Positions 41,843-51,003 of a DNA stretch of 64,000 nt are shown piece after piece (position 1 is the stretch's first letter; each line of letters starts with the position of its first letter). The notes beneath the pieces are model-generated. The model was not told the origin of the DNA. It did no database searches and saw only the letters and a list, made by a program, of their open reading frames with translations. Location: contig NC_019943.1 of NCBI RefSeq assembly GCF_000327485.1, forward strand, positions 1,302,001 to 1,366,000, in the 5' to 3' direction. The position numbers were made by a program, and so were the translations under genes. Source of the stretch: Methanoregula formicica SMSP. GTDB lineage: Archaea > Halobacteriota > Methanomicrobia > Methanomicrobiales > Methanospirillaceae.

Positions 41843-42703
41843 TCAGATCAGCGGTCCCGGCTGCTGGTCGGAAAGCGCCGGAAGTTTTGTCGGCTTGACA
41901 AGAACCGGTTCTTTTCCCTGCCGGATTTTCTCAATGATAAGCTCCTTTCCCCGGCTGGTCATGGCAAAGACGGGGATGGCGATCCCGGCCTGGACAAGGG
42001 CTTTCTGGGCCACTGCCTCACGGATGGTCTTTGAGGCACACGAGGTGACAAGGTCGGATGCCGCGACAAGATCTTCTGCCTCCTGTTTTGTGAGACCGGT
42101 GACGTGGACCCCGACAATAAAGGTATCCGGGTGAATCTTACGGATCGCTGCTGCCGCGTCAGGTCCCGCGACTGTGACCGCAATCTTCCGGAACCCTTTT
42201 TCCACCGCGAGCGCAACGCCGGCAACCGGGTCCATCGCGGCATGTTTTCGGTCAAGGACAAATCCCCCTTCTTTCTCGATCCGGTCCATGACCTGAGTGT
42301 ACGGACATGTCGAGGCGAGTCCCGACATCCTTCCCCCGATCCCCTGCACCATGGCCGGTTTTGTGGCAACGACCGTGCCGGCCCCGTCGCAGGCAATGAC
42401 AGCAGCGTCGAGCAGCCCGGCCTGGATCCCGAAGCTCAGCAGTTCCGATGCACCGAATCCGACAAACTCCCGGTTGTCGATGACCTCCCGGTCTGGCGTG
42501 CACATGCCAAAGGCCTTGATCCGGTGCTCGATGTTTGCCTTCACTGATTCCTTTGTGATATCCGGGATCGGGTATGCAAATTTTTTCGCAAGCGGGCAGT
42601 CGCGGATCCGGGGTTCGCCGACCTCAACAACTTTCCCGTTGCGGATCACGATCCGGCATTGGCCGATCGCTTCGATGATATGCTCGTCGTTTCCCTGCGT
42701 CAT
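41843..42703 (-). CDS. Methanogenesis marker protein 8 (DUF2099)
   Basis: A 286-aa protein of a family confined to methanogens and used as a methanogenesis marker; its biochemical role is not settled. Recognised by IEAIGQCRIVIRNGKVVEVG, HRIKAFGMCTPDREVIDN, VGFGASELL, ACDGAGTVVATKPAMVQGIG and GLASTCPYTQV. Several conserved cysteines are kept. ATG 42703 is taken; an in-frame ATG six codons earlier at 42721 is possible. The clearest methanogen signature in the window. Confidence 0.88.
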   Translation of the reverse strand: MTQGNDEHIIEAIGQCRIVIRNGKVVEVGEPRIRDCPLAKKFAYPIPDITKESVKANIEHRIKAFGMCTPDREVIDNREFVGFGASELLSFGIQAGLLDAAVIACDGAGTVVATKPAMVQGIGGRMSGLASTCPYTQVMDRIEKEGGFVLDRKHAAMDPVAGVALAVEKGFRKIAVTVAGPDAAAAIRKIHPDTFIVGVHVTGLTKQEAEDLVAASDLVTSCASKTIREAVAQKALVQAGIAIPVFAMTSRGKELIIEKIRQGKEPVLVKPTKLPALSDQQPGPLI

Positions 42704-42817
42704 GATGGATCTTCCCAACACCAGTTTGTTTCAGGGAATATAGGATTATTGCATGCAGGCAGCTTCCCGCCCGCGTTCATGGCAATGCATATGATGGAAC
42801 AACGACGATAATTCTGT

Positions 42818-43570
42818 ATGGGCGGGGGGTTGCGGCTCTGGGAGATCGATGTTGCCCGCGGGGTCGCGATCCTCATGATGATTGTCTTCCACACGATTTT
42901 CGACCTCTCGTTCTTCGCTATCTTTCCCGTCGATGTCGCATCCGGGTTCTGGCGGTATTTTGCGTATGCGACCGCGTCACTCTTCCTTTTGATTGTTGGG
43001 ATCTCGCTTGTCATCAGCCATGACCGTGCGGCAACGAAACTGTCCGGTCTTTTGCTGGTAAAGAAATTTTTTCTCCGGGGCGCCGGTATCTTTACGCTCG
43101 GCCTGCTGGTCACGCTGGCGACATGGTTCTATCTCCCGCAGGGGTACGTGATCTTCGGGATTTTGCACCTGATCGGTGTCTCGGTGATGCTCTCGCCATT
43201 TTTCTTCCGGTTCAGGGCCTGGAATATTCCTGCTGGAATTCTGTGTATCCTCATCGGGTGGTTCGTGATGAGTCGTATCAGCCTGCTGTCGCCATCAATG
43301 CTCCTCCTTCCACTGGGAATTTATGGGCCCACGTTCTGGTCCGTTGATTACACGCCAATCTTCCCGTGGCTGGGCGTTGTCCTGATTGGGATGGGTGTGG
43401 GGGCTTTCCTGTACGCGGGTGCGACCCGGCAGTTTACATTGGAGCCCCTGACGGATCTTTTTGTACGGCCGCTCTCGTTTCTGGGCCGGCACTCGCTCGT
43501 GATCTATCTTGTCCACCAGCCGGTGATCATCCTGCTGCTTGCGCTGGTGACCGGGACGAAAGTACTGTGA
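42818..43570 (+). CDS. DUF1624 / heparan-alpha-glucosaminide acetyltransferase-like membrane protein
   Basis: A 250-aa protein with seven or so membrane helices. It opens LWEIDVARGVAILMMIVFHT, then FDLSFFAI, ending GRHSLVIYLVHQPVIILLLA. The R-G-x-A-I-L-M-M-x-x-F-H start and the Y-L-V-H-Q-P end are typical of DUF1624 and related acyltransferase-3-like membrane enzymes that move acetyl groups across the membrane onto sugars. Substrate unknown. Divergent from marker protein 8. Confidence 0.78.
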   Translation: MGGGLRLWEIDVARGVAILMMIVFHTIFDLSFFAIFPVDVASGFWRYFAYATASLFLLIVGISLVISHDRAATKLSGLLLVKKFFLRGAGIFTLGLLVTLATWFYLPQGYVIFGILHLIGVSVMLSPFFFRFRAWNIPAGILCILIGWFVMSRISLLSPSMLLLPLGIYGPTFWSVDYTPIFPWLGVVLIGMGVGAFLYAGATRQFTLEPLTDLFVRPLSFLGRHSLVIYLVHQPVIILLLALVTGTKVL

Positions 43571-44071
43571 GGTTTGTTGGCCGGTTTTTTCACCAGGTGC
43601 TTCCGGATCTGTTCTGCTCCATCATCCATACCACCCGGTACATTGCTTCATACCACATCACCATTGAGGAATGTGATGAACGGGAGTGTCCTGGATACTC
43701 CCTGTGCGGGAATCCACTCCCTGCCGGAATCCCCGTTTTTTGAGAGGCACCCATCCGGGCATGCATCGGGCCCCGGAGGGGTAGAGGATTGGGTGGGGGA
43801 AAAAGGCAGGATTCAGGAGCGCAATGCTGACAGGATTCGGGTGTTTACCTTTTACACCATCGATCATGATTGGTTTTAATCCGGTGTAACCTGCCAGCAG
43901 TTTCAGCTGCCGCTTTAGGAGTGGTGTATTACTATTCGATCACAACGGGTTTTTTAGAGAACCTCTGGTTCTTCTCATCTTCGAAGTCTGTTGACGGGCC
44001 GGATTCGAACATGGTTCATTTCGATCCGGATCGGTTTAAAAAATATTCAAAAAGGTGTTTTTGCGGGGAAC
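43571..44071. other. 501-bp intergenic region, no gene seen
   Basis: Between the convergent DUF1624-like gene and the surface-protein gene. Short frames here lack start signals and have non-coding composition. Only a small dyad AGAACC-TCT-GGTTCT (43958-43972) stands out. I see nothing else in it. Confidence 0.5.
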
Positions 44072-45490
44072 TTATTGTTTCCTGAACAGCGAGTTGAACC
44101 AGTTGATGATTCCGTCAAAGATCCCACCCTGTTGCGTGGGAGTTGCAACGGGCGCCATCTGGGTCGGAGCCGGAGTTACTGCGGGAGCTGCTGTTGTCAC
44201 CCGGGGCTGGAATGGGGTAACCTGGGCGAGTTCCCCGATGGTCTTGACGCCGGTGGCTGCCCCCGACTTGTAGAATACGGCATACAAGCTGAAGTGGGAA
44301 ACCTGGGCGCTGACCGTGTGGGTGACCGGGTCGACAACGGTCGGTACTTCAACCCATGCATTGGTTGCCGGATCGAAGGTCTGGATGGTCATCGCTGCAA
44401 TGTTGCCATTGACGGCCGCGATAGCATCTGCCCACTGCGCTGCAGTCATGGTGAACGATATGGTGACGGGCGAGCCGGTAAATTGCGCCCCCGTTGGTCC
44501 GCATTCAATAGCCAGGCCGGAGAAGGAGAAGGTTCCGCTCGTTGCCGTGTCTATAGTAACCGTTGCGGGATCAAGCGGAGTGACCGAGATCTCCCCTACC
44601 GGCTGGCCGGCGTTCGGTGTCCCGGGTCCCATGACCGCCGTGGTACCGACATCGATACTGACAGCCGATGAAAATCCTGCGGCCGGATCTGTCTCAATCT
44701 CGTAATTGGCAAGAACCTGGCCCTGTTCGTTGTGGGCGATAGTTGCTGTGGTTGTCGTTGTTCCCTGCACCGGGGCTAACTGGGCCGGAGCCTGCTGCTG
44801 GGGAGCAGCGGGTGCTGCAGGTGCCGCGGGAACTGAGCCGCCATATCCCTCACTTCCTCCGCTCGGGTTGGGGGGTGTCGGTGGCTGGGATACTGTATAG
44901 GTCCTCTCAAAACGGGTGGTGCCACTATCTGTTACCTTGATTGTGATGGATCCGGAATTAATACCTGTGACGGTAAAACTCAGGTCATATGTGTTTGCAG
45001 GATTTACGTTTTCAACCTTACCAATTACGGCATAATTAATTCCGACCTGGCCTCCGGATCTTGTTCCGCTCATGGAAACATCATACGTTCCTTTCTTGAT
45101 GTTAGCACCTAACGTGATTGGATTACTCGACTCCCTCAATATTTCAGATCCATCAGGACGACGCACGACAAGCGTGGTAGCGCCGGAGATTCCCTTAGTT
45201 GTGGACAGTGTTGTTGTGACATCACCGTTGGAGAAATCGAAAGGCACATAAACTGAATTTAGTCTCACTGTGTTCTCAGTTACATCAAGATTGTCCGAAG
45301 TAATCCTGTATCCGAATTCGTTTGTGTTGGAAAGACCCGTGATGCTGACCGTGATAACGGTGCCGGGCTGGATGACAGTACCGTCAGCTAGTGTGGAATC
45401 CGCTGTGAATGCTGCCGATGCTGCCGGCACAAGGGCACAGCAGAACAGGGCAACAAGGACAAGGATAAGTATGTTCGTTTTTCGTCTCAT
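44072..45490 (-). CDS. Secreted surface protein with Pro/Ala-rich linker, 472 aa
   Basis: A signal peptide (ILILVLVALFCCALVPAASA) is followed by two all-beta domains separated by a Pro/Gly/Ala/Gln-rich linker (~205-245). The second beta domain ends VSHFSLYAVFYK, a motif often seen in archaeal surface proteins of this type. A Thr/Pro/Ala spacer precedes a short C-terminal IFDGIINWFNSLF, which is amphipathic rather than a full membrane anchor. Probably cell-surface or extracellular; partner unknown. Expression is likely from the 45491-45839 gap. Confidence 0.75.
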   Translation of the reverse strand: MRRKTNILILVLVALFCCALVPAASAAFTADSTLADGTVIQPGTVITVSITGLSNTNEFGYRITSDNLDVTENTVRLNSVYVPFDFSNGDVTTTLSTTKGISGATTLVVRRPDGSEILRESSNPITLGANIKKGTYDVSMSGTRSGGQVGINYAVIGKVENVNPANTYDLSFTVTGINSGSITIKVTDSGTTRFERTYTVSQPPTPPNPSGGSEGYGGSVPAAPAAPAAPQQQAPAQLAPVQGTTTTTATIAHNEQGQVLANYEIETDPAAGFSSAVSIDVGTTAVMGPGTPNAGQPVGEISVTPLDPATVTIDTATSGTFSFSGLAIECGPTGAQFTGSPVTISFTMTAAQWADAIAAVNGNIAAMTIQTFDPATNAWVEVPTVVDPVTHTVSAQVSHFSLYAVFYKSGAATGVKTIGELAQVTPFQPRVTTAAPAVTPAPTQMAPVATPTQQGGIFDGIINWFNSLFRKQ

Positions 45491-45839
45491 AAAACCATAT
45501 CTCCCGGAAATATATGCAATCCTATTATTTCATTCTCTGATAAAACTTGTGATTAACGTTTTGTTATCATATAAAAATCTTTGGTGCAATATTTCGTCAT
45601 TGGCAGTACCTTAAAGATAGATTTAAACTTTTTGAGAAAAAATCTGTCATTTTCAGGGATTTTTGCAGGAAATGGAACGGGGAATGTGGTGCGTTAGGAC
45701 AGATTATCGCATTTTTATGACTGTCCCATGTACTTCCGTCCGACGTAAATGAGGAATTTTTGACTGCATAAAACCGGAGAAACGTCAAACGAACACCCGG
45801 GTTTGGCCGGATTATTTTTCGCGTTTTATCAAAAAGGAA
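45491..45839. other. 349-bp AT-rich intergenic region between divergent genes
   Basis: No gene seen. It marks the composition change from GC-rich core to the AT-rich glycan cluster. TATA-like stretches, e.g. CATATAAAAATC near 45568, could serve the surface-protein gene or the first glycosyltransferase gene. Confidence 0.45.
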
Positions 45840-47627
45840 ATGAAAAGAATAAATGGAATAATGGTGGATGTATATGTCTTGAGTATAATTCCCCAGGAAT
45901 GCAAAAATCCAAATATCCCGTTACATTCGCGGATCAATATGACTAACAATACTCCACTTCCAACTATGGAATCCTGCTCAACGCCAAACCCGGGCAGCGC
46001 GGAGATTTCCGATCACCCTGAAGAATTTCTGAAAACTCCTGATCCCCGCATCGCTGTTGTCATACCAGCACAGAACAATGAATTATCCATCGGGAGCCTT
46101 GTCCTTCTTGCGCGCCAGTATACGCCCCACGTGATTGTCGTTGATGACAACTCGTTTGACAATACCGTTACGGTCTCCGAACAAGCCGGTGCGACTGTCA
46201 TCAATGCCCGGGAATATGGCGGCGGACGGGTTTTTTCCATCCTGGCCGGGTGCCGGAGAGCGCTCGGGTATGGGTGCAAAGCAGTTATTCTCATCGACAG
46301 TTCCGGAAAGCACCTGACACAGGATATTCCTGCGATTGTCGAACCGGTTTTAACCGAGGATGCCGACCTTGTCATCGGATCACGGTACCTGAAAGGACGA
46401 AGGGTCATCCCCCCCTTCGAATTCAATAATGACGTGAAGGCCAAAAACCTTCAGGAATCACAGCGTGAGTTCAAAAGCACGGACCCGGAGTCGACATTCC
46501 GGGCATTAAGCGTGAAAGGCGTCATGCTGCTTGACCTGCTCCCGAACAACGAACAGTTCGATCCCTTCATGGTCACCCTTTTTTCCCGGAAGGGGCTTTT
46601 TGTCCAGGACATGGCCATTACGCGTCGCAACGACCTGACCGCAGCAGCAGAATGCGATATGAAAGTCTGCCTGTACCGCGGGAGTAAGATCGGGGTCGTT
46701 GTCCCTGCGTACAATGAGGAGCGGCTGATTGGAGATACGTTGGCCGGCATACCGGAGTTCGTGTGCCGGGTGTATGTGGTGAATGATTGCTCGAAAGACC
46801 GGACGCAGGAAGTTGTAGAGTATTATGCGAAGAACGATCCATCCATCGTCCCCATCAAACATGAGGTGAACCAGGGTGTTGGTTCTGCAATCGTTACCGG
46901 ATATAAAAAAGCGTTACAAGATGGCATGGATTATGTAGCCGTCATGGCTGGCGACAACCAGATGGATCCGCGATTCCTCCCGGAACTTCTCGACCCCGTT
47001 GTCGAACAGCGCTGCGATTACACCATGGGCAATCGTCTCATCAACCAGGAATTCCGGAAGGGCATGAGCAAGTGGCGGTATCTCGGCAACAGCACGCTCA
47101 CCATGCTCACCAAGATAGCATCCGGTTACTGGCAGATGATGGATCCCCAGAATGGGTACACGGTCATATCGAAGCGGGCGCTCGAACGGATCAGTCTTAC
47201 CGGCATCTACCCGCGGTATGGGTATTGTAATGATGTCCTTGTGAAACTGAATGTCCTCGGTTTCCGAGTCATTAATGTTCCGCATCCAGCACGGTACGGT
47301 ATGGAGAAGTCGAAGATTAAGTATAGTACGTATATTTACCGGGTGTCGTGGCTGTTGCTGAAAGATTTCCTCTGGCGGCTGAAGATGAAGTATATTGTAC
47401 TGAACTTCCACCCGCTGGTGTTTTTCTATGTGGCGGGGGCGGTGTTTACGGGGATTGGCATAATTGGTGGACTGTATACATTATACTATAAATACATCCT
47501 TGATTATGCCATGTTTGTTCCCCTAACCGTTTCCTTGCTTATGTTTGGATTCGGGTTGCAGATGCTGTTCTTTGCAATGTTCTATGATATGGAGCAGGAG
47601 AAGATGCCGAATGGGTGGTATGCGTGA
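45840..47627 (+). CDS. Tandem GT2 glycosyltransferase with C-terminal membrane helices
   Basis: A protein of up to 595 aa with two GT-A domains. The first (~68-190: VVIPAQNNELSIGSL, VVDDNSFDNTV) has IDSSGKH where an active enzyme has D-x-D, so it may be inactive. The second (~285-500: VVVPAYNEERLIGDTL, VNDCSKDRTQEVV, MAGDNQMDP) keeps its metal site, resembling dolichyl-phosphate sugar synthases. Two C-terminal helices (~530-585) anchor it. The start is uncertain: 45840, 45861 and 45939 are candidates, and the first ~65 residues look unstructured. It heads the glycan cluster. Confidence 0.82.
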   Translation: MKRINGIMVDVYVLSIIPQECKNPNIPLHSRINMTNNTPLPTMESCSTPNPGSAEISDHPEEFLKTPDPRIAVVIPAQNNELSIGSLVLLARQYTPHVIVVDDNSFDNTVTVSEQAGATVINAREYGGGRVFSILAGCRRALGYGCKAVILIDSSGKHLTQDIPAIVEPVLTEDADLVIGSRYLKGRRVIPPFEFNNDVKAKNLQESQREFKSTDPESTFRALSVKGVMLLDLLPNNEQFDPFMVTLFSRKGLFVQDMAITRRNDLTAAAECDMKVCLYRGSKIGVVVPAYNEERLIGDTLAGIPEFVCRVYVVNDCSKDRTQEVVEYYAKNDPSIVPIKHEVNQGVGSAIVTGYKKALQDGMDYVAVMAGDNQMDPRFLPELLDPVVEQRCDYTMGNRLINQEFRKGMSKWRYLGNSTLTMLTKIASGYWQMMDPQNGYTVISKRALERISLTGIYPRYGYCNDVLVKLNVLGFRVINVPHPARYGMEKSKIKYSTYIYRVSWLLLKDFLWRLKMKYIVLNFHPLVFFYVAGAVFTGIGIIGGLYTLYYKYILDYAMFVPLTVSLLMFGFGLQMLFFAMFYDMEQEKMPNGWYA

Positions 47628-48418
47628 AAAAGGTGAATCAATTGAGTCGTGATTTTACTTTAGATAAATATCGAGAATTATGCACTGCACTTATTGAGTG
47701 TGGTTATTCACCGCTTACTGTATGTGATTATTTGGAACGACGTCATACCCGTGATTCACCATTGAATAATATTGCAATCATAAGACATGATATCGACCGT
47801 AAAATAAGAAATGCACTATGTATCGCTGAACTTGAGCATACACTGGATATCCAGTCATCGTTTTATTTCCGTTACCCGGATACGTTCAAGCCAGAGATAG
47901 TCCAAAAAATCCGTGACCTCGGACATGAAATTGGCTATCATTATGAAGCATTCGTAAAGGCAAAGGGAGATCCTGTAAAAGCAATTCATATTTTTGAGAT
48001 GGAACTCTGCTCTATGCGAGAGATCTTTGATATTAAGACCATTTGCATGCATGGTAATCCGATGAGTCGATATGACAATCGTGATCTCTGGCAACATTAT
48101 GATTTTAAGGATTTTAAAATTCTCGGTGAAGCATATCTTTCATTCCAAGGTGCCGATATTCAATATCTCACTGATACGGGTCGAAATTGGAATGGAATGA
48201 ATTCTTTACGTGACAATATGCCCGGTACGAGATCTAATAGTCAGCCGGTTCAAACCACGGATAATCTCATTGACTGGATTAAAAATCACAAAAAAACAAG
48301 TCTGTATCTTACCGTACATCCGGAGCGATGGACGAATCATAACGGGGAGTGGGTTATTAATTACACTTTAGATCACATGGTAAATTGCGGGAAAAAAATA
48401 CTCATGATGGTGCGATAA
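47615..48418 (+). CDS. Polysaccharide-deacetylase-like protein
   Basis: About 267 aa, with IAIIRHDIDRKIRNALCIAE near residue 53 and RDLGHEIGYHYEAFVKAKGD near 102. These are the Asp and His patterns of NodB-like deacetylases in their archaeal/surface-glycan form. A late TVHPERWTNH also fits. It probably removes acetyl groups from a cell-surface sugar. The GTG at 47615 (after GGAG, 14 bases) or the GTG at 47624 (overlapping the previous TGA) could be the start. The stop shares one base with the next ATG. Confidence 0.75.
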   Translation: MVCVKKVNQLSRDFTLDKYRELCTALIECGYSPLTVCDYLERRHTRDSPLNNIAIIRHDIDRKIRNALCIAELEHTLDIQSSFYFRYPDTFKPEIVQKIRDLGHEIGYHYEAFVKAKGDPVKAIHIFEMELCSMREIFDIKTICMHGNPMSRYDNRDLWQHYDFKDFKILGEAYLSFQGADIQYLTDTGRNWNGMNSLRDNMPGTRSNSQPVQTTDNLIDWIKNHKKTSLYLTVHPERWTNHNGEWVINYTLDHMVNCGKKILMMVR

Positions 48419-49428
48419 TGGATAAAGACAATTGTTTCAATGATATTTCTGATAAAACATGGGATAATTTTGTTTTTGCCCATCCAAAGGGGAATATTTT
48501 TCAAACTATGGCATTGTGTAGGGTTTATGAGGAGACAAAAAATTACTCGCCAATACCTGTTGCAGTAATTGATTCTCAATCTCAAAAAATTCAAGGAGTT
48601 CTAATCGGGGTTATTATTCGTGAGATAAGTGGTTTTTTAGGAGATTTTTCTGCTCGTTCAATTATTCATGGAGGTCCCCTTGTTGTTTCCGACTCAAAAA
48701 AAGATATCACAACAGAATTAATTCAGAAATATGATTCACTTGTATGCAGATCTGCGTTATACACAGAAATCCGAAATATGTTTGATATCAAAGAACAGTT
48801 GAATCCAATTGATTATTACACACATAAAGACCATTTAAATTTTTTAATAAATTTGAAACAACCCGAGGAAAAACTTTGGAGTCAGATTCATAAATCACGG
48901 CGAAAAAATATTAATCGTGCCGAAAAATATAATGTTATTGTTGAAGAAATGACAAATCCTGAAAAAATCCCAATATTTTATAAATTACTTCTTGAAACTT
49001 ATTCAAATGTCAAAATACCTCTTGCAGATATATCATTATTTAAATCCGCGTTTCAACATTTAGTTCCAATGGGATATGCAAAATTTTTCTTAGCACGACA
49101 GGGAGATAATTATATAGGTGCAAGAGCGGTTTTGAATTATAAAGATAGGATTTATGATTGGTATGCAGGGGCGGCAGTTAATTCATTATCTTTTTACCCA
49201 AACGAATGCCTTGTTTGGCATATTCTGAAATGGGGGATTAAAAATAACTATTCAATTTTCGATTTTGGTGGTGCAGGAGAACCAGATAAACCCTATGGTC
49301 CTCGTGAGTTTAAACGAAGGTTCGGTGGGGAATTAGTAAACTATGGCAGGAATGTTCATAACTATTCCATTAACAAAATTCGAGTTGCAAAATTCGGATT
49401 TAAAATTTATCAAAAACTCTCTCTTTAG
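48418..49428 (+). CDS. FemAB/GNAT-like aminoacyl or acyl transferase
   Basis: A 336-aa protein of the FemAB-like double-GNAT type found in surface-polymer clusters. WDNFVFAHPKGNIFQTMALC is the typical opening. The central KSRRKNINRAEKYNVIVEE and the closing FGGAGEPDKPYGPREFKRRF are the strongest signatures. It probably transfers an acyl or aminoacyl group onto a sugar. ATG 48418 overlaps the deacetylase stop (TAATG). AT-rich codon use (A/T third positions) unlike the core genome. Confidence 0.8.
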   Translation: MDKDNCFNDISDKTWDNFVFAHPKGNIFQTMALCRVYEETKNYSPIPVAVIDSQSQKIQGVLIGVIIREISGFLGDFSARSIIHGGPLVVSDSKKDITTELIQKYDSLVCRSALYTEIRNMFDIKEQLNPIDYYTHKDHLNFLINLKQPEEKLWSQIHKSRRKNINRAEKYNVIVEEMTNPEKIPIFYKLLLETYSNVKIPLADISLFKSAFQHLVPMGYAKFFLARQGDNYIGARAVLNYKDRIYDWYAGAAVNSLSFYPNECLVWHILKWGIKNNYSIFDFGGAGEPDKPYGPREFKRRFGGELVNYGRNVHNYSINKIRVAKFGFKIYQKLSL

Positions 49429-49446
49429 CAATTCAAGGTGTATCTG

Positions 49447-49581
49447 ATGATCACAAACACGGCAATGCAAACAAGGAAGATAAAATGGAAATTAATTGAG
49501 TATCAAAAAAATGTTAGACTAACCTGTAAATTCTCAAGGGATTATTTGAATACATTCGAATTTGTTATCTGGGAGGTATAA
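49447..49581 (+). CDS. Possible 44-aa ORF before the radical SAM gene
   Basis: A 44-codon frame starting MITNTAMQTRKIKWKLIEY, ending immediately before the ATG of the radical SAM gene (stop and start adjacent), whose GGGAGGT ribosome-binding site lies inside it. It is basic with no known domain. It may be a leader or chance. Confidence 0.3.
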   Translation: MITNTAMQTRKIKWKLIEYQKNVRLTCKFSRDYLNTFEFVIWEV

Positions 49582-51003
49582 ATGGTTGATGTATTATTAA
49601 TCGTGCCTCCGTCACCAAAACCGGACAGAGTATGTGTTCGCGATAAAGGTGCAATGGGTTTTTCAAAAGCAGGGTACACATTCCCCCCATATGATTTAGC
49701 AATGATCGCTGCAAATATCAGAGATATTGCATCTGTAAAAATTATCGATGCTAATGCAAATAAACAAAATTTTATTTCGTTATCTCAAATGATAAACAAC
49801 CATCGACCAAATTATGTAATTTTCTCAAATTCGACTCCTACAATCGATTGGGATATGAATATTGCAAAAATTTCAAAAGAGATCGATCCTTCAATAATTA
49901 CCATGACCTATGGTCCGCATATTACAGCCCTTGGAGAAAAAATTCTTTTAGACTATAAAGAGTTAGATTATGCAATAATTAACGAACACGAGTTAACAAT
50001 AAAAGAGATCATCTTACGTGGAAACAAAAATGAAATCAAGGGTTGTATTTCAAGGAATGGTGAAGCGATAATCAATAATGGATATAGGGAGGAACTAGAA
50101 AATCTGGATATTCTTAATTTTCCTGCACATGACCTATTAAATCTTCGTGTCTATTCACTACCCTATGCAAAAAGAGCACCTTTAACCGCTACTATGACTT
50201 CTCGTGGATGTCCGGGAAAATGTATTTTCTGCTGTTCTTGGCTTATTTCAAAAAAATTCAGAGCTCGATCCCCAGATCATATAATAAATGAACTAAAATA
50301 TCTCTCCGAAGAACTTAAAGTGAAAGAAATAAAATTTTGGGATGATACTTTTACTTATAATCAAAAACGAATTTTTGATATCTGTAAATTAATTCGAAAG
50401 GAAAAAATCGACATATCTTGGGTATGTAATACTCGTGTAGACTCAATAAGTGAGCCATTATTAAAAACAATGAAAGATTCTGGATGCCATACAATTTGTT
50501 TAGGTGTTGAGAGTGGCGATAATGAGATTTTACAATACATCGGAAAAGAAATTACTGTTGATCAAATAAAAAAGGGATTTGAAATTGCAAAAAAATCAGG
50601 GCTACATACAGCAGGTTTTTTTATGCTTGGTCATCCTCATGAAACCACCCAGTCAATAAAAAAAACTATTGCTCTGGCGAACATTTTACAACCAGACTAT
50701 GCCTCTTTTAACATCGTCACCCCATACCCTGGGACGCCTCTCTATCAATTAGCTGTGAAAAATGGTTGGTTAAACAGATCCGATTGGAATCGGTTTGAAT
50801 CGACATTATACCCTGTAATGACATTGGATACCGTTACTCCAGATGAAGTACATTCACTTTTTAAAAATGCCTATCGTGACTATTATTTAAATTACAGATA
50901 TATATTTAAAAGGGTACGGCAATGGAAGAATTTTGCAACAATAAGGTCAGATTTTCGATCCTTTTTGGGATTGTTAGGGATGATCCATGAGGACTCGAAA
51001 TGA
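49582..51003 (+). CDS. B12-binding radical SAM protein
   Basis: A 473-aa protein with an N-terminal cobalamin-binding-type domain (~1-150; VLLIVPPSPKPD, FPPYDLAMIAANI) and a radical SAM core with SRGCPGKCIFCC near residues 206-216 (Cys ligands C-x3-C-x2-C). LGVESGDNEILQYIGK, FFMLGHPHETT and YPGTPLYQLA are conserved in the family. Such enzymes methylate or rearrange unreactive carbons. In this cluster a sugar or lipid-linked intermediate is the likely substrate. A strong ribosome-binding site (GGGAGGT) precedes ATG 49582, and the end overlaps the DUF354 gene by 4 bases. Confidence 0.88.
   Translation: MVDVLLIVPPSPKPDRVCVRDKGAMGFSKAGYTFPPYDLAMIAANIRDIASVKIIDANANKQNFISLSQMINNHRPNYVIFSNSTPTIDWDMNIAKISKEIDPSIITMTYGPHITALGEKILLDYKELDYAIINEHELTIKEIILRGNKNEIKGCISRNGEAIINNGYREELENLDILNFPAHDLLNLRVYSLPYAKRAPLTATMTSRGCPGKCIFCCSWLISKKFRARSPDHIINELKYLSEELKVKEIKFWDDTFTYNQKRIFDICKLIRKEKIDISWVCNTRVDSISEPLLKTMKDSGCHTICLGVESGDNEILQYIGKEITVDQIKKGFEIAKKSGLHTAGFFMLGHPHETTQSIKKTIALANILQPDYASFNIVTPYPGTPLYQLAVKNGWLNRSDWNRFESTLYPVMTLDTVTPDEVHSLFKNAYRDYYLNYRYIFKRVRQWKNFATIRSDFRSFLGLLGMIHEDSK

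Noticed and set aside
43571-44071. Small genes in the gap before the surface-protein gene
   Set aside because: Only short frames without start signals or domain-like sequence.
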